Assembly: GCA_035718085.1 (NCBI GenBank)
Contig: DASTHS010000110.1
Span: forward strand, 1 to 10,176
Length of the DNA stretch: 10,176 nt
Direction of reading: 5' to 3'
Source: DASTHS01 sp035718085
Lineage (GTDB): Bacteria > Actinomycetota > Acidimicrobiia > Acidimicrobiales > Palsa-688
Below, one piece after another: positions 6,277 to 10,176 of the stretch. Position numbers and translations under genes: made by a program. Each line of letters begins with the position of its first letter. Positions within the stretch are counted from its first letter, which is position 1. A model generated the notes under the pieces. That model worked only from the letters and a program-made list of their open reading frames with translations, did no database searches and was not told where the DNA came from.

Positions 6277-6686
6277 GCGCCCCGCCCGTCGTGCTGTTCC
6301 TCTGCGTGCACAACGCCGGGCGCAGCCTGGCCGCCAAGGTGCTGCTCGACCACCACGCCGCCGGCCGGGTCGAGGTGCGCTCCGCCGGCTCCGAGCCCGG
6401 CGACCGGCTCAACCCCGCGGTGGTCGCCGTGCTGCGCGAACGGGGCCTCGACACCACCAGGGAGTTCCCCAAGCCGCTCACCGACGACGACGCCCGGGCC
6501 GCCGACGTGGTGGTGACCATGGGCTGCGGCGACACCTGCCCGTGGCATCCCGGCACCCGCTACCTCGACTGGGACCTCGCCGACCCCGCCGGCCTCCCCG
6601 TCGACGCGGTGCGGCCCATCGTCGACGAGATCGACCGGCGGGTGCAGCAGCTGCTCGCCGACCTGCTGCCCGCCGCCGGGCGCTGA
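6273..6686 (+). CDS. arsC: Low-molecular-weight-phosphatase-fold arsenate reductase
   Basis: 137-residue cytosolic ArsC that reduces arsenate to arsenite, the substrate of the Acr3 pump encoded just upstream. The phosphatase P-loop is CVHNAGRS at 11-18 with nucleophile Cys11 and Arg17; the usual QMA after it is SLAA here. The second redox region is MGCGDTCPWHPG (83-94) with Cys85 and Cys89, and the general-acid region DWDLADPAG (99-107) supplies Asp104. The Cys-Cys spacing of four is shorter than the seven of Staphylococcus aureus pI258 ArsC. It matches the TMGCGD-C-P form common in actinobacteria. Whether recycling uses thioredoxin or mycothiol/mycoredoxin is open; an actinobacterial host makes mycothiol plausible. 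The ATG at 6273 overlaps the acr3 stop by four bases. Confidence 0.94.
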   Translation: MSAPPVVLFLCVHNAGRSLAAKVLLDHHAAGRVEVRSAGSEPGDRLNPAVVAVLRERGLDTTREFPKPLTDDDARAADVVVTMGCGDTCPWHPGTRYLDWDLADPAGLPVDAVRPIVDEIDRRVQQLLADLLPAAGR

Positions 6687-6725
6687 CCCCGCCGGCCGGG
6701 AGGTGCCCAGCGGGACCCGGCGGGG
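6687..6725. terminator. 9-bp stem-loop between convergent arsC and DUF5666-like gene
   Basis: CCCCGCCGG (6687-6695), immediately after the arsC stop, is perfectly complementary to CCGGCGGGG (6717-6725); the 21-base loop can fold a further GGG/CCC stem. It fills the 44-base gap between convergent genes and could end transcription from both sides. There is no T-tract on either strand. Confidence 0.6.
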
Positions 6726-6730
6726 GTGGC

Positions 6731-7582
6731 TCAGCCCGAGACGGTGGGCGCGGCACCCGACGGGGCCGTCGGCGCCCCCGACCCGCCGGTCGGGGGCCCG
6801 GCGGGCCGGGCGGGGCCCACGGCCAGCACGTCGGCGGTCAGGGTGGTGATCCCGGTCTGGGTGCCCTCGGCGACGACGTGGCTGCCGACGGTGATGGCCG
6901 ACGACGATGCCGTGGCGGCGCCGTCGTAGAAGCGGGTCGAGGGGGTGGTGGTCACCGTCAGCAGCTGGCCGTCGCGGCCGACGAGCTCGTAGGTGCTGCC
7001 GGTGATGTTGTCGACCCGGCCGGCGAAGGTCGGCTCGACCACGGTCACCTTCTGGGCGTCGACGGTGCCGGTGCCCGGCGCCGGCGGCGTGGTGGCCCCC
7101 GACGACGTCGAGGGTCGGGTGGCGACCACCCGCACCACGTCGCCGACGTGCAGGTCGCCGGCGGTGATGGTCGTGCGCTCCTTGGTGTAGGTGGTCGTGG
7201 AGGAGGTGTCGACGGTCTGGGTGCCGTCCTCGGTGCGCAGCGTGAGCGTCGACCCGTTGATGGCGGTGATCGTGCCGCCGGCGCCCGGCCCGCCGGGGCC
7301 GCCCCGCCCGTGGGGGCCCATGGCGCCGGGCCGGCCCATCGGGCCGCCGGGGCCGCCCGGTGCGCCGGCGGCGGGGGCCGCCGCACCGGTGGCGCTCGAC
7401 GAGCCCGAGCTGGCGGTGGTGCCGGAGGCGGCCGACACCCCGGTGACGGCGGCGAACGACGCCCCGGCGGCCACCCCGGCGACGAGGGCCATCTTGGCCG
7501 CCTTGGCGGCCCCGGAGCGGCGTCTCGGCGACCGTGCGTGGGGCTGCTCGGGCGAGGGTGCTGGGGATGGTGTGGTGGTCAT
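6731..7582 (-). CDS. Membrane-anchored DUF5666-like protein with Gly/Pro-rich linker
   Basis: 283 residues from the ATG at 7582. A basic N-terminus (residues 17-30, RSPRRRSGAAKAAK) precedes a hydrophobic helix at 31-51, either an uncleaved anchor or a signal peptide. Next comes a Ser/Ala-rich stretch and a collagen-like Gly/Pro segment (74-103). Two beta-rich repeats follow, at about 102-156 (GTITAINGSTLTLRTEDG, then AGDLHVGDVVRVVA) and 186-257 (GRVDNITGSTYELVGRDG, then ITVGSHVVAEG). This is the 'N-G-S-t-x-T-v-x-t-x-D-G ... v-G-D-x-V' pattern of DUF5666, in tandem. The C-terminus is again Pro/Gly-rich. Extracytoplasmic location is inferred; no biochemical role is known for the domain. A GTG at 7621 would give a longer product with no better ribosome site, so the start is uncertain. 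Convergent with arsC. Confidence 0.72.
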   Translation of the reverse strand: MTTTPSPAPSPEQPHARSPRRRSGAAKAAKMALVAGVAAGASFAAVTGVSAASGTTASSGSSSATGAAAPAAGAPGGPGGPMGRPGAMGPHGRGGPGGPGAGGTITAINGSTLTLRTEDGTQTVDTSSTTTYTKERTTITAGDLHVGDVVRVVATRPSTSSGATTPPAPGTGTVDAQKVTVVEPTFAGRVDNITGSTYELVGRDGQLLTVTTTPSTRFYDGAATASSSAITVGSHVVAEGTQTGITTLTADVLAVGPARPAGPPTGGSGAPTAPSGAAPTVSG

Positions 7583-7624
7583 GTCGGGCACGGTACGGGG
7601 CGAACCTGGCCACATCCGCACGAT

Positions 7625-7643
7625 CAGCTGAGAGTTCGCTCAG
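7625..7643 (-). promoter_or_regulatory. Possible regulatory site upstream of the DUF5666-like gene
   Basis: On the minus strand CTGAGC and CTCAGC occur 11 bases apart (one helical turn), within CTGAGCGAACT followed by CTCAGCTGA. The same bases also form a 5-bp inverted repeat, CTGAG/CTCAG, around AGTTCG. Helically phased direct repeats are typical of OmpR/PhoB-family response-regulator sites, but no regulator gene is adjacent. The assignment is an inference and depends on transcription starting between here and 7582. Confidence 0.3.
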
Positions 7644-7644
7644 T

Positions 7645-7660
7645 GCCCCGGGGGCGGGGC
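7645..7660 (-). terminator. GC stem-loop after the VOC gene, weak terminator candidate
   Basis: GCCCC (7645-7649) and GGGGC (7656-7660) can pair around a six-base loop, eight bases downstream of the minus-strand VOC stop. The stem is only five pairs, with no T-tract. Position is the main argument. Confidence 0.35.
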
Positions 7661-7667
7661 CGGCCGG

Positions 7668-8198
7668 TCAGCGGTAGGTGTTGTTGGAGGTGTGGTCGCC
7701 GCCCAGCCAGCGCCGCAGGTCGGCGGCCGCCGTGCCCCGCCGCTCGGCGTTGATGCGCTCGGCGTCGGGGTGGTCGAGGGTGAACTCGACCAGCAGGCCG
7801 TTGGGGTCGGTGACATACAGCGACCGGCAGTAGCCGTGCTCGAGCACGAAGCTGCCCGGCACCCCGGCGTCGGCCAGGCGCTTGGCGATGCCGTCTTGGG
7901 TGTCGGCGTCGACGGCGAGGGCGATGTGGCGGAACGGCGACGGCTCGAGGGTGGTCTTGAACAGCGCCTGGTCGGCGGGGTCGGCGAACTGGAAGAACGC
8001 CAGGGCGCTGCCGTCGGCCAGGGCGAAGAACGTGTGGCAGTAGGTGCGCACGGCGCCGAACAGCTCGTCCTGCTCGCACCACGTGGCGACCAGCGGCATG
8101 CCCACCACGTCCTCGTAGAAGGCGCGGGTCGCCTCCTGGTCGTCGGTGATGAAGGCGTTGTGGTGCAGCCGGAGCGGCAGGTGGTCGGTGCTGGTCAT
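7668..8198 (-). CDS. VOC-family metalloprotein (glyoxalase / type I extradiol dioxygenase-like)
   Basis: 176 residues with two beta-alpha-beta-beta-beta modules: the first at about 10-71 (LHHNAFITDDQEATRAFYEDVVGMPLV...FFQFAD), the second at about 88-141 (FRHIALAVDADT...SLYVTDPNGLLVEFTLD). His13, His91 and Glu138 occupy the 2-His-1-Glu metal positions of VOC enzymes, so an Fe(II)- or Mn(II)-type active site is likely. The DPNGLLVEFT end is typical of ring-cleavage dioxygenase-like members; the substrate is unknown. A C-terminal extension (142-176) lies outside the fold. The ATG at 8198 overlaps the stop of the preceding deacetylase (ATGA), and GGAGGAG lies five bases upstream, so the gene is translationally coupled to its neighbour. 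That suggests the two enzymes act on the same compound. Unrelated in sequence detail to the ArsI/CadI VOC protein of the ars operon. Confidence 0.88.
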   Translation of the reverse strand: MTSTDHLPLRLHHNAFITDDQEATRAFYEDVVGMPLVATWCEQDELFGAVRTYCHTFFALADGSALAFFQFADPADQALFKTTLEPSPFRHIALAVDADTQDGIAKRLADAGVPGSFVLEHGYCRSLYVTDPNGLLVEFTLDHPDAERINAERRGTAAADLRRWLGGDHTSNNTYR

Positions 8199-8902
8199 TG
8201 GGTCTCCTCCAGGGTCGATGGCACGGGCAGCAGGGCCGAGAGGTCGGCGACGACCTCCCCGTCCCGGATCGGGGTGACGGCGGCCGGCAGGTCGGCGCTG
8301 AGCCGGGCGCCGCGCTCGGCGAGGGCGGCGAGCACCCTCGGCAGGTGGGCGACGGGGGCGGCGGCCACGTCGTGGAGCACGATCACGCTCCACGGGGTGA
8401 CCTCGACATGGGCCAGCGCCCGGTCGGCCCAGCCGTCGGGGTCGTCCCAGTCGTGCGGGACGCACGTCCACAGGGCGCAGGTCCAGCGCCGGGCCACCAT
8501 GTGGTCGACGGCCTGCTGGTTGAGCACCCGCCGGTCGAGCACCCCGCCCGCCGCGTAGGGGCGGTGCAGGCGCTCCTCGCCGCCCAGCGCCCCCACCACC
8601 GTCGCCGGGCCGGCCATCTCCGCCGCCACCGCGCCGGCCGGGTCGGCGGCTAGCCCGAGCAGCTGGGTGTGGGTGGCGGTGTGGCTGCCCACCCGGTGGC
8701 CCTCGGCCAGCGCCCGGCGCACCAGGTCGGCGCCGCCGGGCCGGGCCACGCAGTCACCGACGACGAAGAACACCGCCGGGGCGCCGGCGTCGGCCAGCAC
8801 GTCGAGCACGTGGTCGGTCACGCCGGCCACGGGGCCGTTGTCGAAGGTGAGCGTCACCGTGGGCGCCCCGACCGTCGTGCCGCCCGTGCCGTTCAGCGCC
8901 AT
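8195..8902 (-). CDS. NodB-fold polysaccharide-deacetylase-family protein, cytoplasmic, with variant first motif
   Basis: 235 residues from the ATG at 8902. NodB/CE4 motifs in order: motif 1 TLTFDNGP (18-24), with catalytic Asp21 but Asn22 where most members have a zinc-binding Asp; motif 2 SHTATH (73-78), supplying zinc ligands His74 and His78; motif 3 RPYAAGG (114-120); motif 4 HDWDDP (150-155); motif 5 VIVLHDV (173-179) with His177. The helix/strand pattern VTDHVLDVLADAGAPAVFFVVGD after motif 1 is typical. There is no signal peptide or membrane helix, unlike secreted peptidoglycan or chitin deacetylases. Together with coupling to a dioxygenase-like gene this hints at a soluble small-molecule amidohydrolase, but that is inference. 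The ribosome site (GGGGGA near 8905) is close to the start. Downstream overlap with the VOC gene is ATGA. Confidence 0.87.
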   Translation of the reverse strand: MALNGTGGTTVGAPTVTLTFDNGPVAGVTDHVLDVLADAGAPAVFFVVGDCVARPGGADLVRRALAEGHRVGSHTATHTQLLGLAADPAGAVAAEMAGPATVVGALGGEERLHRPYAAGGVLDRRVLNQQAVDHMVARRWTCALWTCVPHDWDDPDGWADRALAHVEVTPWSVIVLHDVAAAPVAHLPRVLAALAERGARLSADLPAAVTPIRDGEVVADLSALLPVPSTLEETQ

Positions 8903-9045
8903 GGTCCCCCAGACCGGGGGCGACCGCCCCCGCTCCCGATCGTAGGTCCGACAGGAGCCGCCGACCCTGCGGGCACTCAGGCGACCCGCCTTCGCTCTGC
9001 GCCGCTGCGTGACCAGCGGGTGCGGTGACCGGCCCCCTCCTGCGG
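8903..9045 (-). promoter_or_regulatory. Gap with stem-loops and a possible -10 box before the deacetylase
   Basis: The 143-base gap holds TACGAT (8939-8944, minus strand), a good -10 match; a matching -35 is poor. A 6-bp stem lies in the putative leader (GGGGGC 8916-8921 with GCCCCC 8926-8931). Two 6-bp stem-loops at 9002-9019 and 9037-9052 lie at and just beyond the SDR stop codon and could terminate the SDR transcript; the second overlaps the stop. This suggests the SDR is not in one operon with the deacetylase-VOC pair, but weakly. Confidence 0.35.
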
Positions 9046-9864
9046 TCAGGAGCCGTGGGCCCGAACCGCCAGGGGCTGCCACTCCCGCCAGGTCGCCAGT
9101 CGCGCCTCGTAGTCCTTGGTGGCGATGTCGAGCGGCGCCTTGCCGAAGAACACCCGCAGCGGGGGCGGCTCGGCGTCGACGACCTCGAGGATCGCCTCCC
9201 GGGTGGCGGTGGGGTCGCCGGGGTTGTTGGCCGACGGGCGCTTCTTGGCCGCCTCGCGGACCTCGGCGTAGGCCGGGTTCTCGGTGCTGCGCTGCGCGGA
9301 CGGCCCCGACCAGTCGGTGGAGTAGCCGCCGGGCTCGATCAGGGTGACGTGGATGCCGAAGCCGGCGACCTCTTGGGCGAGCGATTGCGACAGACCTTCC
9401 AACGCCCACTTCGACGCGTGGTAGGCGCCGACGGTCGGGAAGGCGCTGATCCCCCCGATGCTCGACACCTGGATGATGTGGCCCGACCCCTGCCGCCGCA
9501 TGATCGGCAGCGCCGCCTGGGTCACCCACACGGCGCCGAACAGGTTCGTCTCCAACTGGTCGCGCAGCTCGGCCTCGGTGAGCTCCTCGACCATGCCGAA
9601 GTGGCCGTAGCCGGCGTTGTTGACCACCACGTCGAGCCGGCCGAAGTGCTCGGCGGCCCGCTCGACCGCCGCCCGGTCGGCGGCGCGGTCGGTGACGTCG
9701 AGCTTCAGCGCCAGCACGTTCCCGCCGTGCTCGTCGACCAGGGCGTCGAGGGTCTCGGGCTTGCGTGCCGTGGCGGCCACCTGGTCGCCGCGCTCGAGGG
9801 CGGCCTCCGCCCACTCGCGGCCGAAGCCCTTCGATGCACCGGTGATGAACCAGACCTTGCTCAC
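9046..9864 (-). CDS. Classical short-chain dehydrogenase/reductase (SDR)
   Basis: 272-residue NAD(P)-dependent oxidoreductase with a Rossmann fold. Cofactor loop TGASKGFG (8-15); Arg34-Lys35 after the second strand favour NADP(H); LDVTD (55-59) contacts the adenine; NNAG at 82-85; Asn107; catalytic Ser135 (QVSSIGG), Tyr148 and Lys152 (YHASK). The region after PGGYSTDW (178-185) is the variable substrate lid, so substrate cannot be read. The GTG at 9864 has AGGAG four bases upstream; the longer frame further upstream lacks the family start and runs through the divergent intergenic region. Closest relatives by motif are the broad group annotated 'SDR family oxidoreductase' (TGASKGFGREW type), close to ketoreductase-like enzymes. 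Divergent from kup. Confidence 0.92.
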   Translation of the reverse strand: MSKVWFITGASKGFGREWAEAALERGDQVAATARKPETLDALVDEHGGNVLALKLDVTDRAADRAAVERAAEHFGRLDVVVNNAGYGHFGMVEELTEAELRDQLETNLFGAVWVTQAALPIMRRQGSGHIIQVSSIGGISAFPTVGAYHASKWALEGLSQSLAQEVAGFGIHVTLIEPGGYSTDWSGPSAQRSTENPAYAEVREAAKKRPSANNPGDPTATREAILEVVDAEPPPLRVFFGKAPLDIATKDYEARLATWREWQPLAVRAHGS

Positions 9865-9890
9865 GGATCTCCTCTGTCGACGTCGGGGGG

Positions 9891-9906
9891 CGTGCACGCA
9901 TGCACG
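9891..9906. repeat. 16-bp inverted repeat upstream of the SDR gene, possible operator
   Basis: CGTGCA (9891-9896) and TGCACG (9901-9906) flank CGCA, a perfect 6-bp-arm inverted repeat 26 bases upstream of the SDR start and beyond its Shine-Dalgarno sequence. Size and position suit a dimeric repressor, such as the TetR-family proteins that often control SDR genes, but no such regulator gene lies in the window. Confidence 0.4.
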
Positions 9907-9950
9907 GACCCTCCTGTCCTCTCCACTCGGACCGTCGCCAACCACCCGTG

Positions 9951-10048
9951 GCGGCGGTGTGCGCGGCCGTAGCCGCCCTGGCGCGGTGGCGCAGTGGGGC
10001 CTCCGACGCCCACGCCCGAAGGGGGGCTGCGGCCGCGCACATCGCCGC
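9951..10048 (+). promoter_or_regulatory. Long-range 22-pair stem in the kup upstream region, possible structured leader
   Basis: Bases 9951-9972 pair with 10027-10048 without interruption: 20 Watson-Crick pairs and two G.T pairs (9957 with 10042, 9970 with 10029). With a one-base bulge at 9975 the stem can extend by further C-G pairs (9973, 9974 and 9976-9978 with 10022-10026). The interior can fold a second stem (GTGGCG near 9986 with CGCCCAC near 10007). The structure ends just before GAGAGG (10051-10056) and the kup start. If transcribed it could be a cis-acting leader. It does not show the conserved core of the c-di-AMP (ydaO) riboswitch as far as can be judged by eye. Confidence 0.45.
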
Positions 10049-10068
10049 ACGAGAGGTAGACACGGGCG

Positions 10069-10176
10069 GTGCGACGCCACCACGGCCGACCGGCGGCGGC
10101 GGCGTCGACCTCCGGCATGGCGGCGCTGGTCGTGGGGGCGCTGGGCATCGTCTACGGCGACATCGGCACCAGCCCG
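10069..10176 (+). CDS. kup: Kup-family potassium uptake permease, N-terminal fragment cut by the window edge
   Basis: The last 36 codons of the window begin a Kup (TrkD, HAK/KUP family) transporter, a K+/H+ symporter of the cytoplasmic membrane. From the ATG at 10117 the sequence reads MAALVVGALGIVYGDIGTSP, which holds the highly conserved first-helix motif G-x-x-Y-G-D-I-G-T-S-P. The Kup N-terminus usually has 10-20 residues before this, so the in-frame GTG at 10069 (protein beginning MRRHHGRPAAAAS) is preferred; a TAG at 10057 closes the frame above it. AGAGG at 10052-10056 is a rather distant ribosome site. The rest of the gene (normally 600 or more residues) is outside the window, so intactness cannot be judged. 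Divergent from the SDR. Confidence 0.9.
   Translation, partial: MRRHHGRPAAAASTSGMAALVVGALGIVYGDIGTSP

Noticed and set aside
9951..10048. A c-di-AMP (ydaO/yuaA) riboswitch before kup
   Set aside because: The location is suitable, but the conserved GGGGTGAAT-type and related core segments were not found by eye; only the long stem is supported.
8195..10063. A 622-codon open frame on the minus strand
   Set aside because: It joins an out-of-frame shadow of the SDR gene to the deacetylase. The SDR frame is clearly the coding one there, and the deacetylase starts at 8902.
10057..10176. The minus-strand frame (9861-10148) across the right edge
   Set aside because: It is antisense to the conserved Kup N-terminal motif and crosses the divergent control region, with no family resemblance.

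Overview
The window is very GC-rich and has actinobacterial gene content. It carries a DUF222/13E12-type HNH protein (a family found almost only in Actinobacteria), an ACR3/ArsC/CadI-type arsenic operon, GTG starts and short ATGA gene overlaps. A lineage such as Acidimicrobiia would fit, but the sequence alone does not prove it. No rRNA, tRNA or CRISPR array was seen.

Left part (1-4200). The window opens inside a DUF222-HNH gene on the plus strand, which is closed by a perfect 12-bp stem-loop. After a 328-base gap comes a hydroxyquinol/catechol-type intradiol ring-cleavage dioxygenase, standing alone on the plus strand. It converges on a minus-strand tyrosine integrase with all its catalytic residues. 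Upstream of the integrase on the same strand lie a small four-helix membrane protein and a short ribbon-helix-helix-like protein. A 13-bp stem-loop separates the membrane-protein gene from the integrase. No tRNA or attachment site was seen beside the integrase.

Middle (4276-6686). A complete arsenic detoxification locus: arsR reads left, and arsI/cadI-acr3-arsC read right as a tightly coupled operon (ATGA overlaps at both internal junctions). The divergent intergenic region holds a good -35/-10 promoter with an ArsR-like palindrome in its spacer. Arsenate would be reduced by ArsC and arsenite expelled by Acr3. The ArsI/CadI protein would handle trivalent organoarsenicals or sequester metal. 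ArsR, with a CC plus CVC cysteine signature, would release the promoter when As(III) binds. A 9-bp stem-loop ends the operon against a convergent gene.

Right part (6731-10176). Four minus-strand genes: a membrane-anchored DUF5666-like protein with a glycine/proline-rich linker; a VOC-fold putative metallo-dioxygenase that overlaps by ATGA the gene before it; that gene, a leaderless NodB-fold deacetylase with an Asp-to-Asn change in its first motif; and a classical short-chain dehydrogenase. At the right edge the first 36 codons of a Kup potassium transporter read rightward. The SDR-kup gap holds a 16-bp inverted repeat near the SDR start and a 22-pair long-range stem in the presumed kup leader, which is the most unexplained non-coding structure here.

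Several start codons differ from the longest open frame: arsR, arsI, the RHH gene, the small membrane protein and the DUF5666 gene. The choices rest on Shine-Dalgarno spacing, operator overlap and family alignment.
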